A DNA stretch of 64,000 nucleotides, from assembly GCA_024811115.1 (NCBI GenBank), contig JAKOGH010000846.1, positions 1 to 64,000 on the forward strand, read 5' to 3'. Below are positions 34,164 to 46,514 of the stretch, in pieces. Source of the DNA: Terana coerulea (Eukaryota > Basidiomycota > Agaricomycetes > Polyporales > Phanerochaetaceae). Position numbers and translations under genes: made by a program. The notes under the pieces were generated by a model. That model saw only the letters and a list, made by a program, of their open reading frames with translations, did no database searches and was not told the origin of the DNA. Positions within the stretch are counted from its first letter, which is position 1. Each line of letters opens with the position of its first letter.

Positions 34164-35672
34164 CTACTGCCTGGAGACCTTGATGACGATCTTGCCAATG
34201 TGTTTCTGGCTTTCGATGTACGTGTATGCCTCTTGAGCCTGCTCAAACTCGAAGACTTTGTCGATGACAGGCTTGATCTGGCGAGCAGTCAAGAGCCGGT
34301 TCATATCTTCGAACCTGTTTAAGGGTAAGCAATGCTGTCGGAACAGAACAAACCGAGGCTTACTGCACGACAGAGCCGATGAGAATACCGCGGACTTGCG
34401 CAGCAGTGAAGACTATCTTGCCTGGCACCTGGCTCACATCCGGATTCTGCCCATCTCGTCAGCCACGGCTAAGTCTGAGACAGAGAGCTGTTGCTTACTT
34501 CTCCAGCAAGGCTCGACGATCCGGCGGGAAACCTATAACATGGATCCACCCGGCCATGCGAATGCAGTCGAGGGACTTGGTGAGAGTGCCAGGACCGCCG
34601 ACCTCGAGGACGTGGTCGACGCCCTTTCCGCCAGTCTCAACCAGAACTTCAGTCTCACATTGAGAGTTCGGAGGTGGATATAACGCGTACGATCTTCATC
34701 ACCTCCTTTTCCCAGTCCGGCGTCTTCTTGTAGTTCACGACGTGCGACGCACCAAGCTTCTTCGCGAACTCGAGTTTCTCGTCGGAGGAAGAGGTCACGA
34801 TGACGTTTGCGCCGCACGCCGTGGCCATCTGCAGACCAAAGCTGCACTATCGGTGAGAAAAGGGTCTCACTGGCCACACAAAGAGCACATACGTGGACAC
34901 ACCGCCGGTACCTTGGAGAAGGACCCAGTCGCCTCCCTTGACGGGGATGGGTCCGTACATCGCGTTATAGGCCGTGAGAGCAGCACATCTACACGCCATC
35001 GGTAATCAGTTTATCACTGCCATGTGTAACGGAGATAAACACACGGTAGGCATGAACCTTCCTCGTAGCTCAGATGCTCGGGTACGCGAACCAAAGACTG
35101 CAGAATAAAACAGCCTGGGTTGCGGCGCATTCGAAACAGTGACATACCTCCGCTGCGAACGTCTGGTACTCCGAGAGGTTACCGTCGCGACCCCCGCCAA
35201 GGGAGGTATCCCGTATCTCAGGGGTCAAGTCACCCCACAGATGTGTTGGGTTGAAGTTGGCAGTGACGCGGTCGCCCACCTTCCATTTCGTCACGTCCTC
35301 TCCTACGGCGATGACCTCACCGGCCATGTCGGAGCATGGAATGACGCCCTCGTGCATGATGCCAGTGTGAACGCCCTTCGCGATGATGAGGTCGCGGAAC
35401 TGGTCGACGTATCTCAGTCGATAGGAGGTTCTTGTCAACATGTGGGAGACACGTACGTTCAACGACACCGCATGCACTTTGACGAGAACCTCGCTCGACC
35501 TGGGAGGAGTGAACGTTGCCTCGCGGATGGTCAAGTTGTGAATGCCATCGAGCTGCGCAAACTCAGCTGAGCTTCCCCCTTGCGCAGGAAACGAGATGTT
35601 ATATACCTTCTTCAGATAGTACTGAGAACCCTTGATAGGAGCCTGGGCAGAGGATATATGAGCTTGAGCCAT
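34164..35672 (-). CDS. MDR-family NAD(P)-dependent oxidoreductase, tandem copy 2
   Basis: Same plan as copy 1: exon 1 from 35672 ([20 protein letters not shown]), a 54-nt intron, [22 protein letters not shown]-region variant [38 protein letters not shown], a Gly-rich loop ([13 protein letters not shown]), the [14 protein letters not shown] nucleotide loop near 34930-34880, and [17 protein letters not shown] near 34745-34700. The stop is at 34164. The start-to-start distance to copy 1 is 3.18 kb. Copies 1 and 2 are nearly identical in exon 2, so duplication is recent; copy 3 is more diverged. No frame break noticed. Substrate unknown. Confidence 0.86.
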
Positions 35673-36588
35673 TGTGATGCCGGTGCGATGGGGGCGTGTT
35701 AAAGACGTTCGAATCCTACCGTGAAACCCGAGCAAATACTTGCAGACTTTTATACCAAGCTCGGTCCCCGCTGTGAACCCGTAAAGCCAAGGATCGCATG
35801 AGTCTACCAAGCCAGAGCACTGCTAGTCACCTTTCTGGACAGATGTTCTTTTGAACCATGCGGACTTGCGATATGACAAGGCCGATCACAGATTGAGTGA
35901 TTACACATCCCATCAGAGATTAGATTGCTCTTCTACACCTTTTCTAGACCCGATCTAGACCTGCTCTTGCTCCGTAGGGCTCGCGCGGGGAGTGCCTGCG
36001 AGGTTTTCAGTGGTTATGACAGAGTCACACACATGCTTAACAACATGCTTACATGGATCAACAAGCAAAATAGCAGGAATCGAATTTACATAACGGGAGG
36101 ACGCTGGGTGGAGATTGCGCCAAGCTTGCCGAACGGGGATAATGACTCCTCTACAGCTCGAACAATTCCACAGGACGGGCCTGAAAAGTCAGCAAAGCTA
36201 CCACCGCCGCTGAATATTGAATCCCCAAGGGGAGTAGCTAAGGTGCCACTAAATGCGCTGATTTAGTAGTGCAAGGGCGCGGCTACAGAGCATTTTATTA
36301 GCAATTTGAACGTTTTAATAAGCAGAAAGCCCACCTTTGCGAGACTCCATGCCCACTTCGCATTCAAGTTCTGATACTGCAAGGACGCTGTTGTAGTCAA
36401 TATTATGCGCTAGTGAGCTCGACTTGATGAGAAAGTCCAGTGAGAAGGAATTTTCTTTGCTCCAAGCAAAGAACATCACAAACCAGATGCACTCTTTCGA
36501 CATCAGCAGTAATAGGGAAGGGACAAGGTCCTGTTACTATAAGGGGCTGTACATTACAGCTCTGTCTTCCAACATGATTATTGCTTAT
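35673..36588. other. Intergenic, duplicated upstream block of MDR copy 2
   Basis: Counterpart of 32740-33340. No gene recognised. Confidence 0.5.
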
Positions 36589-38085
36589 TTACTGCTTGGA
36601 GACCTTAATCACGACCTTGCCGATGTGTTTCTGACTCTCGAGGTGTTTGTATGCTTCCAGAGCCTGCTCAAAGTCGAAGACCTTGTCGACGACGGGCTTG
36701 ATCTGGCGCGCAGTGAGGAGACGGTTCATGTCCTCGAATCTAGCCGCGGTCGAATCTCATACTTGGTGATAGGGAGGACGAAACTCACTTTGTGCGAGGG
36801 CCAATGAGGATGCCACGAGTATGAGCGGATTTGAAGAGCGTTTTCATCGGTACTTGGCTTGTGTCGCCGCCCTGTGCGACTATTCAGCTGGATCGAACCG
36901 CAACAACGCACCAGATGCTTACCGCCGCATCTAGAAACCTATCATGTGAACCCAGCCGCCCATGCGGATACTGTCAAGGGACTTGGCGAGAGTTCCAGGG
37001 CCACCGACCTCGATGACGTGGTCGACACCCCTTCCGCCAGTCTGGATGAAAGCGTCAATCTTAGGGTGCATCTAGTCATGATGTAGGATAGTACGAACGA
37101 TCTTAGAGACCTCCTTCTCCCAGTCCGGCGTCTTCTTGTAATTGACGAGGTGTGACGCGCCGAGTTTCTTCGCGAATTCAAGCTTATCGTCAGAGGAGGA
37201 GGTAGCGATGACGTTCGCGCCACATGCTACAGCGAACTGTAGGCCAAAGCTGGACGACTTCGTTAGTAAAGATGTTAAAAGAGTCGGAGGTAGATGGCAT
37301 ACATAGAGACACCACCGGTGCCCTGGACCAGGACCCAGTCGCCTCCTTTGACGGGGACTGGGCCGTACAGCGCATTCCAGGCGGTGAGACCGGCACACCT
37401 AAGGGCCATTTTGAGTCAGCCAAATGTGCGATGCGCGTGGCGCGGGACAAACATACGGCAACGTTGAAGCCTCCTCATAACTTAGATGCTCCGGAACATG
37501 AACCAAAGACTGCCAATCACGTTAATGAATTTTCGTCTCGCGCAGAGATTGCAGCGTACCTCCGCCGGGAACTTCTGGTACTCCGTGAGGACACCATCAA
37601 TAGATCCGCCGAGTGCAGTTACAGCCGTCTCCGGAGTCAAGTCTCCGAACAGGTGCGCCAGGGTGAAGTTCGCGCAGACGCGGTCGCCCACCTTCCACTT
37701 CGTCACGTCCTCTCCTACCGAAACGATTTCGCCGGCCATGTCAGAGCATGGAATGCCGTTCTCCTTGGTGGGGCCGGGATACATGCCCTTCGCGATGGCA
37801 AGGTCGCGGAACTGTTGTTGCACACCAAGTCAGCATGGCTCGTCTTGCCTTGTGCGAAACACGTACGTTCAAGGACACCGCGTGCACTTTGACAAGGACT
37901 TCATTGGACTTGGGTGGTGTGAACGAAGCCTCGCGAATGTTCAAGTTGTGGATTCCGTCAAGCTGCACCAGCGACCATGAGCATCAACTCCAGCTCCTAT
38001 CCCCTCCAGTCTTCCATACCTTTGGTAGAAAGTACTGACGACCCTTTATCGGGGCCTGGGCAGCAGGGATAGTGCCTTTCGACAT
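36589..38085 (-). CDS. MDR-family NAD(P)-dependent oxidoreductase, tandem copy 3
   Basis: Start 38085 (MSKGTIPAAQAPIKGRQYFL), an intron, [31 protein letters not shown], then [76 protein letters not shown] with [47 protein letters not shown] and [20 protein letters not shown]. Stop TAA at 36591-36589. Most diverged of the three (about twenty visible changes against copy 2 in the first 150 residues). Copies 1 and 2 keep a [12 protein letters not shown] loop that reads GGSIDGVLTEYQ here, so substrate range may differ. The array of three same-strand genes suggests expansion for detoxification or secondary metabolism, by inference only. Confidence 0.86.
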
Positions 38086-38996
38086 GTTGTGGTGACTGAG
38101 AGTGTAGTGGGAAGAAGAGGTCTACTGAGCAGCTGCTTGCTCGCAGTCATTTATATGTTTGTTGGATTCTGAGTCTGCTTGGTAATACTCGACTTTATGA
38201 CATGGAGTCGCAGTCGCACATCCTCGGTAGCATGACATCAAGGTTGACCAGAGTGTGGAGGTGACTGCCCTGATTCAGCAGGATGACCTACACGGCTCGG
38301 ATCGGCCGTCATTCCACCTTGCTTGTGAGGTCAGCAATATAACATGTAGGCAAAAGATGATCGTTTTGGCTTGACAAACTCACTCGAGTATACATATTGG
38401 GAGTAGTACTTGGCCCTGTAGTATTGTAGCACCAGAGGTTAGTCGAGTGATACCGCACATATCTGTTCTAAAAGAATGTACACTGTTATACAAAGTTGGG
38501 TGGGTCGGGTGCAAGGTTCGAGGTGGGAGGATCTGGCAGGATGCAAGCTCAAGCTCAAGCGCTCAAGGTTGGGCGCAGTACTAGACGCTGGCAAGTGTGA
38601 TCGAGACGGTGAAAGGTGCCGGACTCGGACAGAGAGGTGGCCTTTCAGTAGGAGATGATTCCCATTGTACATGAAGGAAATAAACACAGTTCAACTTGGT
38701 TGATACCTCCGCTATGCAGGGAACTACCAATGCAACCATCACCAACGTACACAACCTTACAATCAACAAACTACAGAACAGCCCAACTACAAAGCAAATC
38801 AGAGAGCGACGAGGATAACGAATGGCTACCTCCTGAACAACACATGAGAGGTGAAGGACCGTCCCTATTGTACAAGCGCCATATCACTAGAACTACTAGG
38901 GCGGGGAGGGAGAATCGCTAGAGGAGAAAGGGGAGGAGGGTATACAACATACAACAGTATGTTTACATGAATCGTACACGACGACGCGCATCACAT
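38086..38996. other. Intergenic
   Basis: Holds the MDR copy 3 promoter side and the 3' flank of the next gene. No supported gene. Confidence 0.4.
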
Positions 38997-39798
38997 TCAG
39001 AGGAAGGCGGTGAAGCCGACAGCACCGCACGCCGCGATGACACCAAAGACGCTAGAAACCGAGAGCCCAGATGCACTATTCGAGCCAGAAGCCCCGGTCG
39101 AGGAAGGCGAGCTCGAAGAGCCCGAGGAGGAGCCCGAGGGACTACCGGAGCTGCCAGACGCAGTTGAGCTCGAGCCGGAGCTTGTCGCGGAACTGCTGGA
39201 CGCGCTGGAAGTTGGGGCGGGAGCGGCTATGGGGCATTTTGTTACAGATGTGGATGTTACGGAGAACGAGGTGACACGTACTGCCGTTGGGCTTCACGTC
39301 GAACGTCTGGCTTGTCGCATAGACCTGAGAGCTATTCAGTGGGTTGGTAAAGTCAACCTGGTAGTTGGAGCCTGGGTTCAAAGTGACGTTGGTCACAGTG
39401 AATGACTAGAAGAGAGGGTTTGTATTGAGATGCAAATGATGCGAGCCCAATGCTTACCGAGTTTGAAATGTCGACAGAGGGCGCGATGGCGAAAGGACCA
39501 TTGAGAGTCGCGTTGTCCGAGTTCACGACGAAGATGTTGACGGGGTGGGGTCACCCGCGGAGAACGTCCAAGTGATCGTGTTGGTCGCATTGAAAACCCT
39601 GCAGGGGTGTCAAGTCTCGCGGACAATCTCAAATAACATGAACTTACCAGAAGGACGACGGTGAAGGCCCATTGATAGTAATCGTTCCTAAACCCCAAAC
39701 CCTCAGTTGGCCTTCCTACGCTTTCCCTCAACAAGCTTCATACCAAGCGCGTTTGGAAGAGCAGCAAGCGCAGCGGCGGCGACCAGAGCGAAGTGCAT
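38997..39798 (-). CDS. Ser/Thr-rich surface protein of the Kre9/Knh1 type, probable GPI anchor
   Basis: Start at 39798: signal peptide MHFALVAAAALAALPNALG, interrupted in phase 1 at 39744 and resuming at 39687 (TITINGPSPSFW). A beta-type domain follows: ATNTITWTFSAGDPTPV, then VNIFVVNSDNATLNGPFAIA, an intron near 39410-39460, FTVTNVTLNPGSNYQVDF, NPLNSSQVYATSQTFDVKP. A last intron (GTACGT..CATAG, about 39290-39230) leads to a Ser-rich stalk (SSASSSSATSSGSSSTASGS) and a hydrophobic tail FGVIAACGAVGFTAFL ending at 38997, which fits GPI-anchor processing after a small-residue site. The family occurs in basidiomycete cell walls; yeast Kre9/Knh1 act in beta-glucan assembly, but the role here is unproven. 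Confidence 0.82.
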
Positions 39799-40397
39799 CG
39801 TGAAGGTTCAATGAAAGAGGGGAACGGGGGTATAGGTAGTGGGATGCTAGGCAGCGCAAGGGGGTAAGAGGAGCGGCGAACCTGGGAACCAACATCAACG
39901 CGAACAGTATGGTTTTATTGCCCAAAGGCGCTTACTGAGTTCCCACGATCAAGATCATCTCAACCCTTGGTATGGCAGGTCAACATGGCTTCTCGACCAT
40001 TCCTCTGCCCCATCGAGTTCCGCGTTGTGATGTCCAGAAGGATCCTTGTTGTCTTGTGAGCCACGAGTGAGAGGACGGCACCCCGAGGCAGTGTTACTGC
40101 GAAGCTTGTGTACGGTGCCTACGTAAATCTTTGCGGTGATCAGTCACTGCGCGGCCAGGTGGAAATCAGAACGTGATTTGCGGGAGTGCTGAGCACTTCT
40201 AGAATTTAGATTCATGGATGGCGATGGAAAAGACGTAGAACACATGAACGAGCACATGAGCAATGCCGACGGTACGCTCTCATGTTTTCTGACGTCACAC
40301 CGCCAAATCTACAAGCAGGATAAATGGGATAGATCACAGCAACACACAAGGACCAGCGAGAATGAAGATCAACTTGCGGACCTCTGCGTAGTAGCTT
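39799..40397. other. Intergenic
   Basis: Promoter side of the surface-protein gene and 3' flank of RNase H1. No gene seen. Confidence 0.4.
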
Positions 40398-41982
40398 CTA
40401 ATCTGACAAGTCTGCCTCCGGATCATCTGTAAGGCCTGCAGCATAAGCCTTTGGACAGAATATCAGTACATGTTTGGGAGGCAGATGTGGAACGGGACGG
40501 ACCTCCAATTCCTCACCCTGAGGAACATAGTCCGGCGCGCAAGGATTTTGTGGAACAAAACCGTCAGGATGCACCCAAGGGAGCGTTTGCGCCGCCCTCT
40601 CATGATACGGTACCGTGGTCACGTCGCTCGCCGATGTTGCTAATGTTGTTGGCCGAGCGTGACGCTCCTCCGTTTTCGGAAGTGTACTCGTCGTTTCTGC
40701 GGTATCCACAGGAGGATCCGTGGGTTCGAGGACAACGACATCTGGCTCTGGCGTGGATATTCTGTAACCCGCCCCTGGAGCAGAGCCCACACGACTTCGT
40801 ACTTCGGCTTCCAGTTCTGCCCAATCCGGCTCGCCTGCAGGTGGCAGCTCACACCCTCGATTCGCTTGGTAGTCAGCACCTTCGTTTCCCTCTTCACCGG
40901 CATGTCCACGAACGTATTCCAAGTGAACCTATATTCCGCGATGAAACAGAGAGCGTAACAAGCGCATACAGAAACGTACCCGTTGCCCAATTATGGCGCG
41001 TTCTTGGAGGAGTGCATCAAAATACTTGATTATACCAAGGTTACTGACGGGTTTTCCTGTGCTCGTTCTGAAGTTGTTTCGGGCCCACTTGGGTAGCCAT
41101 TCTTTGAAGCCTAAACTTCCTTAAGTACAAGGAGAGACACCATGAGTCCGAAATACGCACACTTGATGCTATATGTAGAGTCAGTCTTGATCAATAACGG
41201 TGTCTTGCTTTTCGGTACAGTTTCGAGAGCCCGAACCATGGCCTGAATGCAACTATTAGTAAGAGGAGCAACATTCAGTCAGACTACTCACTATGAGTTC
41301 TGCGCGGTTATTCGTCTGATCGCCCGGACAACGTTCCGCAATATTACTACAGTTCGGCCATTAAGTAATCAGCGAAAGGATCATGTAAAGAAACGTACCG
41401 AGGGTCATCATGTCCCCACCAAACGCCCACTCCGGCAATAGCTCCCAACTTCCCATTCCCTCGACATGCACCGTCCGAGTAAACCACTAGCCATCCGGCA
41501 GTATCCGCAATAACATCTTTCCCCAACAGCGAGCCGCTAGAGCTGGCAGTCGGCTTTGTTCTTCCCTGTGTCTTTCGTGCAGCTGAGGTCGATGAATCCG
41601 CTGGAGGTGGCTGAGCCACTGCAGGGGACGCTCTGGGTAACCCTTCTGACAGGCCATTGTAAGTCCCAGCAGCGACGCCACTGTTAGCCATCCATTGCTC
41701 TGCCTCCGTCACGTTCTTGAGCTTCTTATACTTTGCGCCTGCAAAGCCTTTCACTTGCTGTTCACAGTCGTCCCTAGCCGATGAAGTACTAATGAGCACC
41801 GCATATACGAAGTGTACCCGCGCTCGAACGCAAGACATACAGTTCCAGAGGTCACGGTCATAGCATGAACACTCACGAGTCACGGTTGCGACGGTTTTTT
41901 ATCAGACTTACCAGGTCTGATACAATCCAGGATGGTGTCCCTTTGCTACAGCATAGACCCCGGCAGTGGGAGCCTTGGGCAT
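40398..41982 (-). CDS. RNH1: Ribonuclease H1 with N-terminal RNA:DNA-hybrid-binding domain
   Basis: Degrades the RNA strand of RNA:DNA hybrids in nucleus or mitochondrion. Exon 1 41982-41912 (MPKAPTAGVYAVAKGHHPGL) and exon 2 from 41773 (CEQQVKGFAGAKYKKLKNV) form the viroplasmin-like hybrid-binding domain, followed by a Pro/Ser linker. The catalytic domain has VVYSDGACRGNGKLGAIAGV, then after an intron at 41398 NIAERCPGDQTNNRAELI, LLIKTDSTYSIK, FKEWLPKWARNNFRTSTGKP, VSNLGIIKYFDALLQERA and EYVRGHAGEEGNEGADYQAN, so all four acidic catalytic residues (D in SDGA, E in NRAEL, D in TDS, D in EGAD) are present. After the domain comes an unusual extension of roughly 140 residues (PPVDTAETTSTLPKTEE and more) to the stop at 40398. 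About six introns; no break. Confidence 0.9.
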
Positions 41983-42055
41983 TTTAGATGTAGGAACGCT
42001 GGGAATCTGTGGCCTGCTCTGAAGCACTGGAGTAGGTAGGATACGCTTTACCCAG

Positions 42056-42499
42056 TCACGTCCAAATCGTCGTAGGCGTACAACAACGTGAAGGCGTAGG
42101 TGAGGTTGCAGTACTAGCACGCCTCTGGGCATGAAGCAGATACAGTATGAGATAGAACCCGAGACGATCCCAACGAATTGGGAGGCATGATGTCGTGCGA
42201 ACGACCTTCCTTTCCAGGGTGTTGGTCCCCTTCTCCAAGTCATCTTTCCAGAGCAGCATGTTCTTGACCTCCACCTCCTTCAGCTCGACACTCTCTCCGC
42301 TCGCAGTCTTGGCAATACCACGGTCCCACTCCTTGAGCCGGCTGAAGGCAGGCAGCATAGGGCAGCATACACTCTCCTCACTCACGGAGTAACCGCTTCC
42401 CAGGGTCGGTACGGGGCAACGGGAGCCGGGGCTTTGGTACAGACATCCGCTCGCCATACCGTTCCTTTGGGCACCGCTGCGGAGGAATTCAAGTATCAA
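42056..42499 (-). CDS. Unassigned ORF, doubtful
   Basis: A minus frame of 147 codons containing a charged stretch (GESVELKEVEVKNMLLWKDD, LEKGTNTLERKVVRTT) that looks codon-biased, between the RNase H1 start and the F-box gene. No family was recognised and its end runs into the RNase H1 promoter region. It may be an exon of a small gene or chance. Confidence 0.2.
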   Translation of the reverse strand: MILEFLRSGAQRNGMASGCLYQSPGSRCPVPTLGSGYSVSEESVCCPMLPAFSRLKEWDRGIAKTASGESVELKEVEVKNMLLWKDDLEKGTNTLERKVVRTTSCLPIRWDRLGFYLILYLLHAQRRASTATSPTPSRCCTPTTIWT

Positions 42500-42520
42500 C
42501 GTAACCTATGGGCTCCCACC

Positions 42521-44605
42521 ATGTCTGGTCGCTCTTCTTCCACCATGTCCTCTGTAGGACAGCAGGATGAGCTCACGACCGCCGTCTTCAGCGCCGTCGA
42601 AACGCTGACGCCACGGCGAAAAGCGAGACTCCTCCTAGACCATACAATGGAGCTCATAGAGTCAGGACAGTGAGTGACGCTGTCATTGCAAAAAGATCGA
42701 GGCTGATTCTACTCGGGTTTGCAGTTATGGCGAGCAAGTTGAGAACTACCTCGATGTGTACCTCCGAACGCCCGGCTTGTCCAAGGAGAACGTTGCAAAA
42801 GCTCTACTTGCTCGCGGAAACGCACGACGTCTCTCGGGAGAGAGACTCCTAGCTCGCGCCCAGCAAGACTTCCAAGCAGTCGGTAAGATTGACCCTTCAA
42901 ATCGCGACCTGCAGTCCTATCTGCGAAGGGGAAACATGGTCCGTGATAGCTTTATCGACCGCGGCCACATGCGCTGATTTTCAACCGCAACAGATTCACT
43001 TTGTCGATGAGCCAGCGTCCCATCGCGCCCCGTCGGAGGTATGGGATCGCATAGCCAGCTACATCCCTCGCTATCACCTTCGCACATGGCTGTTCGTCTC
43101 GGCTTTCCACAGGAATATTGCCGTCCGCATCATTTTCCACACGCTGGACTTATACTTCGGGGAAGACCAGGACAATGTTCGAGAGAATCTCAACCGCGGC
43201 TTGGACATCTTTGACAGAGTTAAAGCCGACCCGGCATTTGCCAACAAGATCAAAATTCTGCGGTTGCATTGGGCCTACGAAGAGGGGGACATGCTGGATC
43301 TCATGACACGTGAGTCGAATAAACATACTCAAGCTCAAGACATCATCTTATCCGTGTACATTGCCTTAGGTATGTTCCGCACTGCCCTTCCCGCCTTCAA
43401 GTCACTGCAAGAATTCGAATGGATCGGCTATCCCGAGCTTCGCGCCGAGATGGTGCAAGCCGTCCTTGGCTCGCACTCGCAGCTACATCACCTCGGCCTG
43501 ATAGGCTGGCACTTCGATGCGGTCGGCGTGAGCAGGTTCAGGAACCTGCGCAAGTTCACCTTGCGGGCAGAGGACGACGACGGCTTCGCCGACATGGGCG
43601 AAGTTCGGACCGTCCTGGACATGAACGAGCAGACGTTGCGCCACCTGACTCTCGGCGCGTACTTGGAGAGGACACATTCGTGGGACAGCGCATTCCAGAG
43701 TGCGACGATCAGGAACTTGACGCATCTCGACTTGGTAGATACCAGGATCTCACATGTTGTGCTCGCCCGCATTGCACACGCGCACAGCCTACAGAGCCTT
43801 ACACTCCATGGGACATTCGAAGAGCCTGCGGCAGCGAGTGTCGTTTTCGGGTCCGACCATATCATCGACGGCAAGCACACCTTCCTGCCCCACCTCGAGT
43901 CCTTCCGTTTCGTCATGGTCGGCCACGACGACGAGTGGAGCCTCTTCCAGTCGGTTACCCAGTTCCTAAAGCAGAGGCCAAAGCTTCGACGATTGGATCT
44001 TGGACATTGTCCCTGGGAACTTGTGCACAGCGTCTTGCCAGATCTGACGGGTTTGCGCGTGCTGAGAGTGCGCATCGCGAACCTCAACCAAAATTCGCTT
44101 TCTGCCCTGCTAGCATCCGTCCCGCGTGTGAGATGGTCGCGATGCATCTCTCGACGGCGGTCTCTGACAAGCCCCTGGTACGCCGCCGTCTCTGCTCCTA
44201 GTACTCACGGCCACTGATCTCAGGCTGCGCCTGCAGAACGAATACGCGTCCGGGTTTCACATTTTCCACGCCCTCTCCATCCTCCACCTGCACGGCCAGT
44301 CCGCGCGCCGCCCGCAGCCGAATCTTCTCTCGGACAAGGACTTCCAGTTCCAGACAGACATTTGGCACGCGAGCCTGCGCTCTGTCGCGCTCTGCGTGCC
44401 GAGCCTCGACTTCGTCGGGTGGCATGGCGAGCACTACGTTGTGGTGCGGTGCGGCGAGAAGGTAGAGCGGGTGGAGATGAAGGAGCTGCCCGCGCGGCGC
44501 CGGCTAGACTGCGGAAAGGGCGTGGATCTGGGAGGAGAAGACGCGACGTGGTTGGAGAGGAAGGATGTCCCGATGGATTATGAGGTACCTGGGTTGGAGG
44601 TGTAG
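42521..44605 (+). CDS. F-box protein with N-terminal TPR-like helices and leucine-rich region
   Basis: Probable substrate receptor of an SCF ubiquitin ligase. Exon 1 42521-42669 (MSGRSSSTMSSVGQQDELTT, LLLDHTMELIESG), exon 2 from 42725 (YGEQVENYLDVYLRTPGLSK, ENVAKALLARGNARRLSGER) with paired helices like a TPR, then PSNRDLQSYLRRGNM. After an intron ending near 42991 comes the F-box-like part RAPSEVWDRIASYIPRYHL, RTWLFVSAFHRNIAVRIIFH. A 60-nt in-frame intron at 43308-43367 is flanked by DMLDLMT and MFRTALPAF. Leu-rich repeats follow (LRHLTLGAYLERT, LTHLDLVDTRISHVVLARIA, LRRLDLGHCPWELV). Another intron near 44150-44215 leads to the last exon ending DVPMDYEVPGLEV at 44605. The family is common in Polyporales; the target is unknown. 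Confidence 0.8.
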
Positions 44606-44866
44606 TATTTATTATGACACTCGTACGTTCCTGTATTTGCGTTCTGGGTTGCTTTCGGACGTATCACAGTCTTGTAATACAAGTTTGGTTGGCGGATGCA
44701 GTTACTGCAACATAGGGTCGGTACAAATACAGATGCTGGCCTTCATATACTAGTATAACAACACAAGAATTATCGCGGAGATGACTACATCACCCTGTCA
44801 CTTATTCCAAGGGAAAATTGAAGAAGATAATAGTCCGTGAAGAAGAGACCTTGCAGAGCCGGTGAG

Positions 44867-45968
44867 CTATTCCGTGCGCGGACGCTTTGCCCGATCGTCT
44901 GCGTCGTCTTCGCCTGCCGAATCCTCCGCGCTCCGCTTGGGCGACACCTTGTCCTGGGTGGCTGGCGTCGTCGACCCGGGCGCCTGGCCGTGCAGCCCAC
45001 GGAGGACCTGCACTTCGTTCTCGAGCCGCTGCCGTGCGGCGCGCTCCTCATCCCACGCACGCCGGACCTCCTCGAGCTGGGCTTGCAGGTCCCCCATCGC
45101 CTGGTCCATGAGCAGCTTCTCGAGCGTCCACTTCTCGATGTTGCGCGCCTCATTCTCCTTGAGGTGGTGGATGTACTGGACGGCGCGGCTGAGGATCGCA
45201 CCTTTGGCTTTCTCGCCAGAGCCGTTGGGGACGATGCGTCCGAGCTCGTTGATGCCTTCGTTGATGTTCCCCCGCCTCCGTCGTTCGACTTCTTTCTACG
45301 CGGACATGAGTCTGCAGCCCATTCAGCATGAATGAATACACATACGTGGTTATCTTTCCTCTGCCGTGTCCACTCATCGTTTGTCATTGTCGCGCTCCGG
45401 CCCGTCCTTCTGCCACTTGAAGACTTCGGCTTGTCGCCGTCTTGCAGGTCGTCTTCCGGTGAATCCGGATCGTCGTCAAGTGGTGCACCCTGCTGGGGCT
45501 CCAAGCCATTCGGTGGTGCGGGGCCGCCTAAGTTAGGCGGACCCCGTGGATGTGTGGATAGACCAGGTTCCATCGCAGGCATCGACGGTGCGTAGTGCTG
45601 ATAGGTCGGGACCCCTGGTGGAAGCTGTGCGAATCCTGCCTGGGCCATATTCGACAGGGCTTCGGCGGCCATGGCCGAGTCTTTGGGATCGCCGCCTGGA
45701 CGCGCCGTCTGCTAACGAGTCACGACGGCTCAGGACTCGTGGCGGCACGAGTGTGGGAGTGCTCACATAGAAGCTAGGCCCAAGTGTCTTGAGTATCGCC
45801 ACTACCTGCTCTTGGCCAAGGTTGGAGAAAGGGTTTGGTGGAGGATGCTCTGCACCACTGCCGGACGCCGCAGGCTGAGGTGGTGCAGCCGTCGTTGCTT
45901 GCTGGAGTAGAAGATTGAGTTGCATTTGGAGTAGGCGGCTGCTGAGCAGCGGCTTGAGTGGTCGCCAT
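44867..45968 (-). CDS. bHLH transcription factor, CBF1-like
   Basis: Binds E-box DNA (CACGTG type) and in yeast Cbf1 acts in sulphur metabolism and centromere function. The last exons give TNDEWTRQRKDNH, a 60-nt intron (about 45340-45290), then KEVERRRRGNINEGINELGR, IVPNGSGEKAKGAILSRAVQ, YIHHLKENEARNIEKWTLEK, LLMDQAMGDLQAQLEEV and a leucine-heptad tail to 44867 (AKRPRTE). The basic region, loop and NIEKWTL extension match Cbf1 closely. Upstream: ARPGGDPKDSAMAAEALSNM, preceded by an intron and by HPPPNPFSNLGQEQVVAILK. Start uncertain: MATTQAAAQQPPTPNATQ at 45968 is one frame away from MQLNLLLQQ at 45925; either a one-base break or a start at 45925. An exon at 46304-46120 (MPDLYGEVTSKRRD) could splice in ahead of it. 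Confidence 0.83.
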
Positions 45969-46514
45969 TCTCCAAAATAAGAATAGCTGTGTTTGGATAT
46001 ATAGACTTTGCTGAAGAAGCTTGGGTGTGAGCACTTCACCCAATGGCTCAACTACAAGTAACAGCCAAAAGCAGGCGCGAGGTCAATAGTCGACTTCGCG
46101 GGAGTTACTGAAGACTTACGGGTTGGATGGGATTGAGGGACGTTCTACGTCGCAATAGGGTGCCCAAGATGTGTGTTGACTGTGTGCGTCGAGGTGGTCG
46201 AGATTGATGGCGTCGATGTCGCGCTCGCCGTACGCGAGGAGATCACGGGGGAAGTGGGGAAGGTCACGACGTTTGCTCGTGACCTCGCCATATAAGTCTG
46301 GCACGTGAGAAAATGCACAAACATTTGTAAATACGGAGGCCGAACGGCGTTTGCCGACCCCGCGCTGCCGCTTTCAAGTCGCGACTCGCGATTCTCGAAG
46401 GCGTCGACTCTCGAGTCGTGGTCTCTCGCATCTCCTTACAATCCTGTGCTAGGCGCATTTTGTAGGAACGCTCGAACTCTGCAAACCCCACTGCTATAGG
46501 TATCGACTCATGAA

